NCBI RefSeq assembly: GCF_900102515.1
Contig: NZ_FMVS01000018.1
Coordinates: forward strand, 16,842-80,841
Reading direction: 5' to 3'
Length of the DNA: 64,000 nt
Source: Butyrivibrio sp. INlla14
GTDB lineage: Bacteria; Bacillota; Clostridia; Lachnospirales; Lachnospiraceae
This document shows positions 44,390 through 53,562 of the stretch, piece after piece. Every line of letters starts with the position of its first letter. Position 1 is the stretch's first letter. The translations under genes were made by a program, and so were the position numbers. The notes beneath the pieces were generated by a model. It searched no databases. It worked only from the letters and a program-made list of their open reading frames with translations, and had not been told where the DNA came from.

Positions 44390-47300
44390 CTAATCGCACA
44401 TTCTTATAATCTCAAAATCTATTCCGTCAACAGTTCCTACCAGCTTATCACCAGTATCTGTAGCTGCGCCAAGGACATTTTCAAGGGGATGGATTGTGAC
44501 CTCCGTTCCACCGCTTAGCAAGTGACCTCCAGATACAAACTGTTCCAAAAATGCACTGCGGTTATTAACTGATGGCATACCAAGATTACGTCCGTTTAAA
44601 GGCACTCTGGTCTTTATCATGTATGCTCCATCCATATTGTTAAGCTTAACTCCAGATAATACCTCATCTCCAAATGTGGCATAATCAGTAATTACAAACT
44701 TGCCATTTTCCATTGTACAACATGAGCTATATTCCTTGGCATAAACTTCCAAATTAGAAACAGGCGAGCAAAACGTACCTCCACCACCTGGAACATCATA
44801 TCTGATATCTCCAAAATTACCACCGAAGGTCTCAAAATTAGCTGCACCAACCTGCGCATTTTGGAATGTTACAAACTCTACAGAAACAGGATTCTCATAT
44901 AGCTCATTAGCAACTTCTTCCAAGGTGGTGCACTTTGCCAGGTTAGCATTATCAGGGCAAAGCGTCTTAACATAATCTATTACTGCTTCATCGCTTATAA
45001 ACTCATCTGCTCTTGGAAGCATGTCGCCGTGGGTAATGGCTGAATAATCTTTCGGACCTGCGTTTTTATTAAGCTTGAAATCCATAATCTGATCAAGTGT
45101 GTATGAAGAATCATATACGCCTTCATCAAATCTTTTCGAAGTTTCCATCAAGTTCTCAAGCGCATCTTTTTTGCCCCTGGTCATAGCACTAAAGGCTGCA
45201 TCCTCGTTTGATGCCATCTCTTCAAAAAGCTCTCTGTCAGCGTCGCTTAAATCCCAGTAGCCATCTCCCCAAATTTTACTACTTACATCTGTTATCTGAT
45301 GCTTGTCTATCTTTTCAAGGTACTCATTTATTGTTTCCTCAGAATATCCTGCCTCTTTACCGTATTTTCTTATGGCGTCTGAAATTTCTTCGTTAGCCTT
45401 GATACTGTTACCAGCAGCTAGAAGATTATCTGCATTGTATTTAGCATCTTTAATTTTATACGGGTCAACGCGAGGCTCCACATCCTGTTTGAGGACAGCT
45501 GATGAAGCTTCATCAGCATGTTTGCCGCCTATCTCCGCCATATCATCCATGTGCTTGCCGCCAACTTCAGCAAGATCATCCATATGCTTGCTGCCCGTTT
45601 CCGCCATGTCTGCCATGTGCCTTCCGGCTGTTTCTATCATTTCTTCAACTTTGCTGTTGCCACCCAAAACAATATCATCTATATTTTTGCCACCAGCAAG
45701 TCCCAGATCATCCAAATGTGTGCCTGTTTCTGACACAAGGTCCACAACATCGTCAGAATGTTTAAGCAAATCTCCTACTTCTCCGGATAATCCGTGCACA
45801 TCAAGGGCAAGTCCGAAGGAATCAAGAACAAGAGACATATAATCGCCTTCCTTGATGTCATAGGAACAGTCTCTTATACCTGTAATAACGCCAAAGGCAT
45901 CTCCAAAACCTGGTACCAAAGAGACTCCTAAGCTCAGAAGTTCAGCAATTTTTGAATCTCCGCCATATTTACTATATTTGCCCCAGATAAAGTCATAGGC
46001 TGTTTTTCTTCCTGTCTCTGTAAATGTAGCAAAACTTGCCGCCGTACCAAAAGTAATTGCAGAGGCTCCAAGTACCACAGCTGTACCGAGCCCAAAAGTC
46101 AGGCATCCAACAGCTACCGCTCCTGCCAGGACAAGAGAAAAGCCAAAAATAGTTGGCCAGCCATAATTCTGCATAAGTCCGGCAATTGTTCCACCAGATT
46201 CTGTCCAGCCGCCGTCGTCAGCAAGGGCTATAAGTGAAGCTTCTTTGGTTGCAAGGAAAGCACCTATAGCAATTAAGGAAACTATAAGGAATGACGCTGC
46301 TGCCGGCTTACCCACTTTGATAATTCCGAGCTTCATCAAAGCAAAAACAAGAAAAACTGCGGAAATAGCAAGTCTTACCCAGAAATTAAAGTCGAGAGCA
46401 AACCATAATACCCAATTGAGGACTGAGCACAGCAAAAGACCTACTGATACTCCAAACAGCTTTAGCTGGTAATCTCCAAAAAGTGGCATTTTCCCTTTAC
46501 CGCTCATAACGCTCTTATAGCGGATGCAGGAATTAAACATCATGAGGAAAGGTGTAAACGCGCCATCCTCACACTTCATGCAGGAAAAGAGAATCATCAA
46601 CGCCAGTAACAGAACTGTAAAGGGGTTGAATATCAAAAGGTTAAGGACCACAGATACAGCAAGTCCCATCCAAATATAAAAGCCAAGGCTCTTATCGACT
46701 GCTGTAGTATAGTTTTTAAGATTAGTTCCAAAAGAAAATACGTGCCTGGTATTGTTTTTGGCTTTTCCCGTTACTATATCTCTTGCCAATGACTTTACAG
46801 CAATCGCCAAAAGAAAATACAACAAAGCCGTGATCGTAACTGTATTAACAGTTTTTAAAAAGGGTGGAAATCCTTTGATCCATGTAGTATCTGCAACTCC
46901 AGCCAGAATATAAGCTGTAGCATCTCCAAAAATAGCTCTATCGTCTATATTAAAGGTGTCATTAAGATAGCAAAGCGCAAAAAGGTTCCATACAAGAGTC
47001 AGCACCGTCATCAGTACTGTTGCTAGTATTTTCTTGATAAGTTCCTTCCAGTTTGTAAAACTCTTGATAAAGTTTACAAGCATCATCTTGAGAAAGCCTG
47101 GAAATCCCTTAGGAAAGGCCTCGCTTTGAGTAAGCTTCATAAAGCTGAGTCTTGTGTAGAACTCAGGATCAGAATTCTTTTCATTTACTGGCTCATCGGC
47201 CTTTATCTTCTTGTTTGGTCCTACCGGAAGGTTTCTGTTAATATAACTTTCGATGACATTTTTTAGCTCTGAACTGCCTTTTCTTTCAAGGCCTGAAACC

Positions 47301-47941
47301 TTCTGATTTTCATCAAGCTTTATTTCCTCAAGCTCTTTTTTTCCAACGTGGATAAGTTCGTCTACTGGCAATTTGTGCCCAGTTCCATTATCCAGAGTTT
47401 GCAGGAAAATACGATTAACTGGAGTAACCTCTAGACTAACATCGCTTCCGTTATCTTTAAATGATTTGTTTACATTCTTTAATTTGAAGCTTCTATCAAT
47501 ATCTTTTTTCTCAATTTCACTTTGGAAATAGTCATACAGTGCATCCAGATCATCATCGGCAGCAAGTATGATCTTATCCTTGGAAGCATCCTGAAATGTA
47601 GCAAGGTACAGTCCTTCCACTCTGGCAAAATAGATTGCTTTTTTATCGGAAAAGCTTGCCTTCTTGATTCCAACCACACTTGGGCTGTGAGCCCATGCAT
47701 TAATACAGGTCAAAACAACTTCATTTATCGTAGTGTTGTTTCCATCTTTTATCAGCATCCCATGTTTCTGGGCATCATTCACAAGCTGCTCAAGTTCAGC
47801 ATCTGTTGGCTTGGCATATAATAACGGCGCGTTTACAAAGCCTGTAACATGCGCACACTTTGCATTCTTCATATAATACTTGAAAACAAGTATATAGTCG
47901 TTTAATGATATTTCGTTGAGAATAGCTAATTTCTGTTTCAT
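44390..47941 (-). CDS. Large multi-pass protein with polymorphic-toxin-like architecture
   Basis: A 1183-aa protein, not confidently assigned. The N-terminal 160 residues are soluble and have an EspG-like feel (ELEQLVNDAQKHGML...KIILAADDDLDALYDYF); this is weak. About nine membrane helices span residues 300-640. A PT-TG-like segment follows (LGVSLVPGFGDAFGVITG), then 10-11-aa repeats of the type GGKHMDDMAE (about 730-820). The C-terminal 200 residues contain VPGGGGTF and a N-rich/FVSGG...SGGTEVTI pattern that resembles pretoxin-associated C-terminal toxins. The ATG at 47941 follows GGTGA; a GTG nine bases earlier overlaps the previous stop. Confidence 0.65.
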   Translation of the reverse strand: MKQKLAILNEISLNDYILVFKYYMKNAKCAHVTGFVNAPLLYAKPTDAELEQLVNDAQKHGMLIKDGNNTTINEVVLTCINAWAHSPSVVGIKKASFSDKKAIYFARVEGLYLATFQDASKDKIILAADDDLDALYDYFQSEIEKKDIDRSFKLKNVNKSFKDNGSDVSLEVTPVNRIFLQTLDNGTGHKLPVDELIHVGKKELEEIKLDENQKVSGLERKGSSELKNVIESYINRNLPVGPNKKIKADEPVNEKNSDPEFYTRLSFMKLTQSEAFPKGFPGFLKMMLVNFIKSFTNWKELIKKILATVLMTVLTLVWNLFALCYLNDTFNIDDRAIFGDATAYILAGVADTTWIKGFPPFLKTVNTVTITALLYFLLAIAVKSLARDIVTGKAKNNTRHVFSFGTNLKNYTTAVDKSLGFYIWMGLAVSVVLNLLIFNPFTVLLLALMILFSCMKCEDGAFTPFLMMFNSCIRYKSVMSGKGKMPLFGDYQLKLFGVSVGLLLCSVLNWVLWFALDFNFWVRLAISAVFLVFALMKLGIIKVGKPAAASFLIVSLIAIGAFLATKEASLIALADDGGWTESGGTIAGLMQNYGWPTIFGFSLVLAGAVAVGCLTFGLGTAVVLGASAITFGTAASFATFTETGRKTAYDFIWGKYSKYGGDSKIAELLSLGVSLVPGFGDAFGVITGIRDCSYDIKEGDYMSLVLDSFGLALDVHGLSGEVGDLLKHSDDVVDLVSETGTHLDDLGLAGGKNIDDIVLGGNSKVEEMIETAGRHMADMAETGSKHMDDLAEVGGKHMDDMAEIGGKHADEASSAVLKQDVEPRVDPYKIKDAKYNADNLLAAGNSIKANEEISDAIRKYGKEAGYSEETINEYLEKIDKHQITDVSSKIWGDGYWDLSDADRELFEEMASNEDAAFSAMTRGKKDALENLMETSKRFDEGVYDSSYTLDQIMDFKLNKNAGPKDYSAITHGDMLPRADEFISDEAVIDYVKTLCPDNANLAKCTTLEEVANELYENPVSVEFVTFQNAQVGAANFETFGGNFGDIRYDVPGGGGTFCSPVSNLEVYAKEYSSCCTMENGKFVITDYATFGDEVLSGVKLNNMDGAYMIKTRVPLNGRNLGMPSVNNRSAFLEQFVSGGHLLSGGTEVTIHPLENVLGAATDTGDKLVGTVDGIDFEIIRMCD

Positions 47942-47946
47942 CTTTT

Positions 47947-48978
47947 TCACCAGTTAAAAAATGATTTTGGAATGACTGTTAGTCCATATTTACCGCCCAG
48001 AAGATAATAATCATTCACTTTTATAATACACTTTATTTCATTATCAGAAAGTCCCATTTTCTGATTCAAGTAAATACATTCTGACGAATTCTGTTTTTTT
48101 ACCAGAACCCCGTCATACTCTGTAGTAATCCAAAAGCTCTCATCATCCATGAAAAGAAATCTCACCTTTTCGCCTGGGATTCCATCTGCCTTTGTATAAG
48201 TATCACCAATCACATAGGTATTTCCTTCTTTTTTTAGATTAAAAAGACCTCCATCTCTCATATAACCTGTACCAACCCAGATATAGCCCAGGCTATCCTC
48301 TATCATTGAGGTAACATAGGGGTGCACAAGGCCATTTTCAGCATTGTAATAGGTTATATTTCCATCGTTATCAACATATGTAAGTCCGCCCTGAGTATCC
48401 AGATATGACCCAAAGAAAATGCCTGATTCCACCGGCAATATTACATTGACGCTATCGCTGTAGAGACCATCTTTTTTACCGAGTACTTTCTGAACTGTCC
48501 ACTGGCCACTTTCCTTTGTGAGGACTGCTGCTCCATTGTAGGTTCCGCAGTATAGGATTTTGTCCCTCATTGCCACTGTGTTAACGCGCCCTTCAGGAAT
48601 CTGCGGAGCTTTAAAATGGGTCTGTTTATAGTCTGCATCAATATGTGTCAGACCATCTTCATGACCTACAAATATTCCACCTTCTCCATCTGAAACAATG
48701 CTAGCGGTATAGATCATTCTGATATTGTCGATGGTATCAAGAAGTTCCAGGCTGGCAGCATCGTATATGTGGATACCTTCATTGGTTCCAACATAGATTT
48801 TTTCACCGTCACTGTACAAGGCGGATATTTCTGAATCTTTTTCCATAATAAGAAAATTATAGCTCTGAACGTCTTTACTCTTGTCCTCTGACTTAAACCT
48901 GCTGCCCAGGATCAGGATAACTACGATTGCCACAGCAAACATGCTATTTATAAAAATGCTGATACCTTTTTGTTTCAT
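47947..48978 (-). CDS. Membrane-anchored two-component-type beta-propeller protein
   Basis: A 343-aa protein with an N-terminal signal-anchor (about 6-25, FINSMFAVAIVVILILG) followed by repeats of the Reg_prop/YYY type (KIYVGTNEGIHIYD; GIFVGHEDGLTHID; GYIWVGTGYMRDGGLF). This is the sensor propeller usually fused to histidine kinases, but no kinase or GGDEF domain follows. Its ATG overlaps the stop of the ABC ATPase gene (ATGA). It probably senses an extracytoplasmic signal and passes it to a separate protein, perhaps the large membrane protein encoded next. Confidence 0.82.
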   Translation of the reverse strand: MKQKGISIFINSMFAVAIVVILILGSRFKSEDKSKDVQSYNFLIMEKDSEISALYSDGEKIYVGTNEGIHIYDAASLELLDTIDNIRMIYTASIVSDGEGGIFVGHEDGLTHIDADYKQTHFKAPQIPEGRVNTVAMRDKILYCGTYNGAAVLTKESGQWTVQKVLGKKDGLYSDSVNVILPVESGIFFGSYLDTQGGLTYVDNDGNITYYNAENGLVHPYVTSMIEDSLGYIWVGTGYMRDGGLFNLKKEGNTYVIGDTYTKADGIPGEKVRFLFMDDESFWITTEYDGVLVKKQNSSECIYLNQKMGLSDNEIKCIIKVNDYYLLGGKYGLTVIPKSFFNW

Positions 48979-49580
48979 ATTCTCATTTCCATCACTTCAA
49001 AAGGAAGGCTTCCAATTTCATCCTTGTCATGAGTAATGTACAACACACATTTCTTATCCAGATATTCCTGTTTCAAAAAATCTAATATTATTTCTTTGGT
49101 CTTTGGATCGACGTTAGAAAGTGGCTCGTCTAATAGCAGATTCTTTTTCCCGGATAAAAGAGCTCTCGCAAGCGATACTCTCTTGGCCTGCCCTCCTGAA
49201 ATCTCTTCAGGATATTTTTTGAGTAATTCCGCAATCTGCAGTTTTTCTGCTAGCAGTTTAAGCTCTTGCATATTCTTTTTTTTCATCCCATAAGCAAGGT
49301 TTTGTTCAACACTCATATGATTCCAAAGGGTAGGTTCCTGGAAAACTATAGCTATGTTCCTGTTTCTAGGTTCTAACTCTTTTTGTATTTCTGTCCCATC
49401 GATCAGGATCTGACCGGAGTAGTCTGTATCAAATCCTGCAAGTATCCTGAGAAGAGTAGTCTTTCCACATCCGCTGGGGCCTGTAATGAATAGTCCTGTA
49501 TTCTCTCCAACTTCAAAAGACATATCTTTAAAAATCTGCTGCTCATCATAAAATTTCGTTAATTTAGTAGCTCTGATCAT
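48975..49580 (-). CDS. ABC transporter ATP-binding protein (ferric/thiamine type)
   Basis: A 201-aa ATPase with Walker A GPSGCGKTTLL, the Q-loop (VFQEPTLW), signature SGGQAKRVSLA and Walker B LLLDEPLSN. It is short: the C-terminal regulatory domain (TOBE) of FbpC-type ATPases is absent, which is more like ThiQ. It overlaps the permease gene by 4 bp and the propeller gene by 4 bp. Confidence 0.93.
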   Translation of the reverse strand: MIRATKLTKFYDEQQIFKDMSFEVGENTGLFITGPSGCGKTTLLRILAGFDTDYSGQILIDGTEIQKELEPRNRNIAIVFQEPTLWNHMSVEQNLAYGMKKKNMQELKLLAEKLQIAELLKKYPEEISGGQAKRVSLARALLSGKKNLLLDEPLSNVDPKTKEIILDFLKQEYLDKKCVLYITHDKDEIGSLPFEVMEMRI

Positions 49581-51103
49581 TTCTGTTTAATACCTCTTAT
49601 AGCTCTGCTTAGCAGAACCACAGCCCCCTCTATTCCAAACACAAAGATAATCACCAGTACAGAAAAAGCTGACACATACTCTGACGCTCCGTAGTGGAGA
49701 TAGTTGTATATCTTGACTGTAATAGTTTCTTTTCCCGGTGCCATAAGGATAAGCGGAATGCTCTCCTCCGCAAACGTCAAAAAGAATGCCGTTCCAAAGC
49801 AAACCATATAGGATGGCATAAAGGTTCTTATCTTTATCTTTAATGCGTCAATAGGATCCACAGCATAAATATTTGCCATTTCAATGGGCTTATAGTCTGT
49901 ACGGAGCTTTGCAATCAAGAGAATAATAATTGCAAAAGGCGCTGCTCTGAGAGCACAACCAACTGCAGTCAGGAGAATTGTCCTTTCCATAAAAACAAGC
50001 CCCAGCCAATTATTCATCTTAAGAAGCCCCATTGCCTGAATCGCCCCGGGAACTACCATGGCGTATATAATAATATAGGGAGTTTTCTTAATATTTCGTC
50101 TTAAAAAAGCAGCCATGATCATTGCCAGCGCAAGACATATTAATCCGCTAACGAAGGCTGTCACAAAAGAATTCTCGAGTTCATCCGCTATCATGATCCA
50201 TGATTCTACTATTTGCCTGTATCCACCTGCAGTAAATACAAACACTATCAAAGGAAATAATATCTGTATCATTGATATCAAAAAAGCAGCCATGCAAAGT
50301 CCCTTAACTGGTCCGGATAATCTTAATCTGTAGCTTGGCCTGCAAGTTCTTTTTATGCTAAAGTTTCTAAGCCCCTTAAACACCCAAATCATAGGGATAA
50401 TAAGAATAAATAACAGTGGAACGCATTGAATGTAGGCTGTCAGCGCGCTTCCTGTTCTACTATACACCGAAAAAATATCAAGTGCATAGGTGTTGTACTG
50501 AAACATAGAAGGAACTGAGAACTCAGTCATCGACATTATCGCGATAAGACCTGCTGCGGATAGCCCATAGGGCCATGCAGATGGCATAATTATTCTAAAG
50601 ACTGCCCTGTTATCACTGCCGTAAACTCCTGCAATCCTCAAAATGTCTTCGTTAATGTTTTCAATTCCAACCAGTATAAATAGTGCCGTAACTGGTAAAA
50701 AAGCCAACGTCTCAACAAACACGCAGGCTCCTATTCCTTTAATGGAGAATCTGACCAGATCAGGCCAAATTAAAGATAATGCTCTTATGATATACATCCA
50801 GCTCAGAGCATAGATATAATATGGAATTGGCATCATTGCTACTAGATAATACTTCTGCCATATCTGTCTTTTGCCTAAGCTGAAAATAAATAGCGCACAG
50901 AAAAAGCCAAGTAGCAAATCAAGCATAACCACTAGGAAAGCAAGTTTAATACTGTTTCCTAGCAGAAATGCCTGCCTGATACCAAACGAAATATTTAGTT
51001 TTCCGTGGTGCTGCAGCAATGCTCCGCAAAGGGGCATCAATGTGATAAGCACATAGAACACTGCCCCAATCGATAGCATTTTTCTTTTATTGTTATTCTG
51101 CAT
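49577..51103 (-). CDS. ABC transporter permease, fused two-domain ferric type
   Basis: A 508-aa inner membrane permease with about 12 helices, built as two tandem BPD_transp_1 domains (FbpB/ThiP architecture). EAA-type loops are visible in each half (IAGVYGSDNRAVFRIIMPSA; MANIYAVDPIDALKIKIR). It pairs with the binding lipoprotein one base upstream and the ATPase overlapping downstream, so a full importer is encoded. Confidence 0.92.
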   Translation of the reverse strand: MQNNNKRKMLSIGAVFYVLITLMPLCGALLQHHGKLNISFGIRQAFLLGNSIKLAFLVVMLDLLLGFFCALFIFSLGKRQIWQKYYLVAMMPIPYYIYALSWMYIIRALSLIWPDLVRFSIKGIGACVFVETLAFLPVTALFILVGIENINEDILRIAGVYGSDNRAVFRIIMPSAWPYGLSAAGLIAIMSMTEFSVPSMFQYNTYALDIFSVYSRTGSALTAYIQCVPLLFILIIPMIWVFKGLRNFSIKRTCRPSYRLRLSGPVKGLCMAAFLISMIQILFPLIVFVFTAGGYRQIVESWIMIADELENSFVTAFVSGLICLALAMIMAAFLRRNIKKTPYIIIYAMVVPGAIQAMGLLKMNNWLGLVFMERTILLTAVGCALRAAPFAIIILLIAKLRTDYKPIEMANIYAVDPIDALKIKIRTFMPSYMVCFGTAFFLTFAEESIPLILMAPGKETITVKIYNYLHYGASEYVSAFSVLVIIFVFGIEGAVVLLSRAIRGIKQK

Positions 51104-51104
51104 T

Positions 51105-52115
51105 TTAGTGTGCTACTGAAAATAACTCTTCCATATCCTTTGCAGACTCATCCATGAACTCATATATCTTTTCAAGGCTTATAGTCATTCCTTTTATTCC
51201 GCCCTTGCCTGCATCTCGTATGGACACATCAAAAAAACCATCTGCTACAAGTTCTCTCTCAGTACTCTCCCTCAAAACAAAATCTATAAATAACTTGGCA
51301 TTGTCCTCATTAGGAGCTCCCTTTATCATTGCCACAGTGCTTGGAGTAAGGAGTGTTCCCATTTGGTCTTCACCCTGGTCAGGATAAACCATTGTTACGT
51401 TGGCTCCATCCTCTATTGCTTCACGAGCATCATCAGAATCAGTAAATCCTATGGCAACCTGTCCACTGGCAGCCATATCCTTTGTCACAGAATTACCATC
51501 AACAACATTAACACCAAGATCCACTACTGTCTGAAAATATTCTTTTCCCTTTTCTGGTCCCCACTGAGCATAAAAAGCAGCTGCCATAGTCTTAGTGGTT
51601 CCAAACATAGGATATGCAATTGCCAACTGATCACCTGTATACTTACCGCTTACAAAATCACTTACAGAAGTTGGAAAATTCTCTTTTGCCAAAAGATCAT
51701 TATTTACCAAAAGAACTCTGGCTCTTCCTCCAAATGCTGTCCAGCAGTTATCTGAAGCCTTGTAATAATCTGGAATATCCTCTGCTGATGGTGATTTATA
51801 AGGCTGTAAAGCGCCTTCTTCCTCAAGCTTTATGGTCTGAATAAATTCATTGTTCCAAAAGACATCACATACAGGGTTGTCCTTTTCAGCAATGATTCTG
51901 TTTACAAGGCCAGTTGTTTTGTTGGCCTCAGTATCATATACCACATTAACCTTGATTCCGGTTTCTTCTTCAAACTCGTTAATTATTTTTTCGCTAAACA
52001 CTTCATCAACTGCGGTATATACTACCACTTCCTGGGACTTACCTTTTCCACAGCCTGCTATAGCAAGAATTCCTGTTATGATAAGTCCTAACAATATTGT
52101 ACTTCTTTTTTGCAT
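51105..52115 (-). CDS. Extracellular ferric-type binding lipoprotein
   Basis: A 336-aa class II periplasmic-type binding protein (FbpA/AfuA-like). The ATG at 52113-52115 follows GGAGAG and yields a lipoprotein signal with lipobox LAIAGC. The body has VVVYTAVDEVFSEKII and FWNNEFIQTIKLEEEGAL. The substrate may be ferric iron, an iron chelate or another small anion; the iron-binding Tyr pair typical of FbpA is not evident. It is the first gene of the transporter run. Confidence 0.88.
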   Translation of the reverse strand: MQKRSTILLGLIITGILAIAGCGKGKSQEVVVYTAVDEVFSEKIINEFEEETGIKVNVVYDTEANKTTGLVNRIIAEKDNPVCDVFWNNEFIQTIKLEEEGALQPYKSPSAEDIPDYYKASDNCWTAFGGRARVLLVNNDLLAKENFPTSVSDFVSGKYTGDQLAIAYPMFGTTKTMAAAFYAQWGPEKGKEYFQTVVDLGVNVVDGNSVTKDMAASGQVAIGFTDSDDAREAIEDGANVTMVYPDQGEDQMGTLLTPSTVAMIKGAPNEDNAKLFIDFVLRESTERELVADGFFDVSIRDAGKGGIKGMTISLEKIYEFMDESAKDMEELFSVAH

Positions 52116-52125
52116 ACTACTCTCC

Positions 52126-52157
52126 AGAAAAAAAACCAGCCACAAAGTGACTGGTTT
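52126..52157 (-). terminator. Terminator between the zinc-ribbon pair and the transporter operon
   Basis: On the minus strand AACCAGTCAC-TTT-GTGGCTGGTT is followed by eight T residues. It separates the two-gene unit at 52.2-53.1 kb from the transporter genes, so these probably have their own promoter or depend on readthrough. Confidence 0.9.
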
Positions 52158-52173
52158 ATAAGATTTAAAATAA

Positions 52174-52587
52174 TTACATGTACTTCTCAACAATGCCATC
52201 AACAACAGGAATCTTGATTGTTCCCTGGTTAAGTGACTTGAAGATAAGACCTGCAAATACAAGATCCTCAAGAAGGCTTACAACTCTTGATAATACATTA
52301 AAGATGTCTGTAATAAAGCTGAAGCTTACTGTCAATCCAAATGTACGGAGAAGTGAAGAAATAACACCAAACGCATCTGGAATAAGGCCTACAAGAAGTG
52401 ATAAGAAGCTAAAGAAAGCAAGTGTAGCAAGTGCCTTCACAGCTGTCTTCTTGAGCCATTCGTTAGACTCCATAAGAAGTACATAACCTACAAGAATAGT
52501 TGATGCTGTATATCCTCCGAATAATGCTGCTGCATAAATAAATGCGCCAAATACAGCTACTGATACGCCAAGACGAGTCTTTTCCAT
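52174..52587 (-). CDS. Small multi-pass membrane protein, unknown
   Basis: A 137-aa protein with three to four hydrophobic helices (AVFGAFIYAAALFGGYTA; ALATLAFFSFLSLLVGLI). No family is recognised. Its ATG overlaps the stop of the zinc-ribbon gene by one base (TAATG), so the two are made together. Confidence 0.7.
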   Translation of the reverse strand: MEKTRLGVSVAVFGAFIYAAALFGGYTASTILVGYVLLMESNEWLKKTAVKALATLAFFSFLSLLVGLIPDAFGVISSLLRTFGLTVSFSFITDIFNVLSRVVSLLEDLVFAGLIFKSLNQGTIKIPVVDGIVEKYM

Positions 52588-53069
52588 TACTGCTGTACCT
52601 CCTCAAGCTTAGTACCGCAGTTGATGCAGAACATGTCACCAGCCTTAAGAACTGTGCCGCATGTAGGGCAAGTCTTTGTAGCCTCTTCCTGAACTGGTGC
52701 AGCCTGAACTTCTGGCTGAGGGATTGCTGTTCCACATGATGTACAGAATGCTGCTCCCTTAGGAACCTCTGCTCCACAGCTAGGGCACTTTGTTACGCCC
52801 TTGATCTCTACGATCTGCTGCTCGAATGTAGCAATCTTCTCAAGAGAAGCCTTGATATTTCCAACAAGCTCTCCATATCCTTCCTCGAAATCTTCTGCAT
52901 GAGACTCAAAGTACTTCTTACCAATCTCTTTATAAGCTGCATTGATCTTGTTCTTCTCATCTGCAATGTTTGAATTAAGTTTAGCTATATCTGCAAGGTC
53001 CTTTCCCTTTGCAATAGCTTCCTGGCTGGCTGAAGAAATCTTCTTACCGAAATCATCTAAAAACCCCAT
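52587..53069 (-). CDS. Zinc-ribbon protein with helical N-terminus
   Basis: A 160-aa cytoplasmic protein. The N-terminal half (about 1-85) is amphipathic helix with likely coiled coil (KKISSASQEAIAKGKDLADI). It is followed by two four-Cys zinc ribbons: CPSCGAEVPKGAAFCTSCG and CPTCGTVLKAGDMFCINCG. Such proteins are common partners of small membrane proteins in Lachnospiraceae; the function is unknown. AGGAGGAAAC precedes the ATG. Confidence 0.8.
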   Translation of the reverse strand: MGFLDDFGKKISSASQEAIAKGKDLADIAKLNSNIADEKNKINAAYKEIGKKYFESHAEDFEEGYGELVGNIKASLEKIATFEQQIVEIKGVTKCPSCGAEVPKGAAFCTSCGTAIPQPEVQAAPVQEEATKTCPTCGTVLKAGDMFCINCGTKLEEVQQ

Positions 53070-53203
53070 AGTTTCCTCCTAATAAAACTTTTTTCTCGCT
53101 TTTTTCTACAAAAAAGCTACTTCATTTTACATCGTTCCTAATATTTATACAACCGTTATTCGTAAAATGATGCATTCATATAAAAAGTTTTTTTAGAAAT
53201 TAT

Positions 53204-53437
53204 TTAATGGAGTTTTATCATATCAATCCGCTCGACTACCCCGATATCTTCCAGTACCTTTATCATTCTATAAACAGTAGCTGTTCCTATTGATTCATCG
53301 CTTTTTCTTACCATACAGCATATATCTTTGCACGAGGCACCATCATTTTCTGCAATAATGTCAGCAACTATCTTTCTTTGCTTCGTTATTCTCATTCCCT
53401 CTTTCCTAAGTGCATCAATAATCTGTTCGTTACTCAT
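53204..53437 (-). CDS. Minimal Fur-family regulator, DNA-binding domain only
   Basis: A 77-aa protein equal to the winged-helix half of Fur (MRITKQRKIVADIIAEND; TATVYRMIKVLEDIGVVERID). Normal Fur proteins are about 130-150 aa with a metal-binding dimerisation domain; this one stops right after the wing. It may be a natural mini-Fur or a truncation. A GTTAGC-N4-GCTAAC palindrome lies 40 bp upstream of its start, and a second copy precedes the neighbouring metal-protein gene, which suggests a shared, perhaps autoregulatory circuit. Confidence 0.75.
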   Translation of the reverse strand: MSNEQIIDALRKEGMRITKQRKIVADIIAENDGASCKDICCMVRKSDESIGTATVYRMIKVLEDIGVVERIDMIKLH

Positions 53438-53476
53438 CGCGTTTCCCTTCTGAAATTAACTAGTTCTCGTTATTTT

Positions 53477-53492
53477 GTTAGCGACTGCTAAC
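53477..53492. promoter_or_regulatory. Palindromic operator upstream of the mini-Fur gene
   Basis: GTTAGCGACTGCTAAC is a perfect 6-4-6 palindrome preceded by T and followed by A on the plus strand. It matches the second copy at 53972 except in the central bases. Confidence 0.65.
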
Positions 53493-53502
53493 ACATTTCT
53501 CA

Positions 53503-53525
53503 GAGAAAACCCGCTAGAAGCGGGT
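53503..53525 (-). terminator. Terminator after the HMA-domain gene
   Basis: ACCCGCT (53509-53515) and AGCGGGT (53519-53525). On the minus strand this is followed by TTTTCTC, 38 bp after the HMA gene stop. Confidence 0.8.
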
Positions 53526-53562
53526 CGTTAATCTGTTGCATTTTTATACAATTATGCAGATA

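Noticed and set aside
45303..45842. 179-aa Ser/Pro/Cys-rich plus-strand frame
   Set aside because: It is the antisense of the tandem repeats in the large membrane protein; its periodicity is fully explained by that gene.
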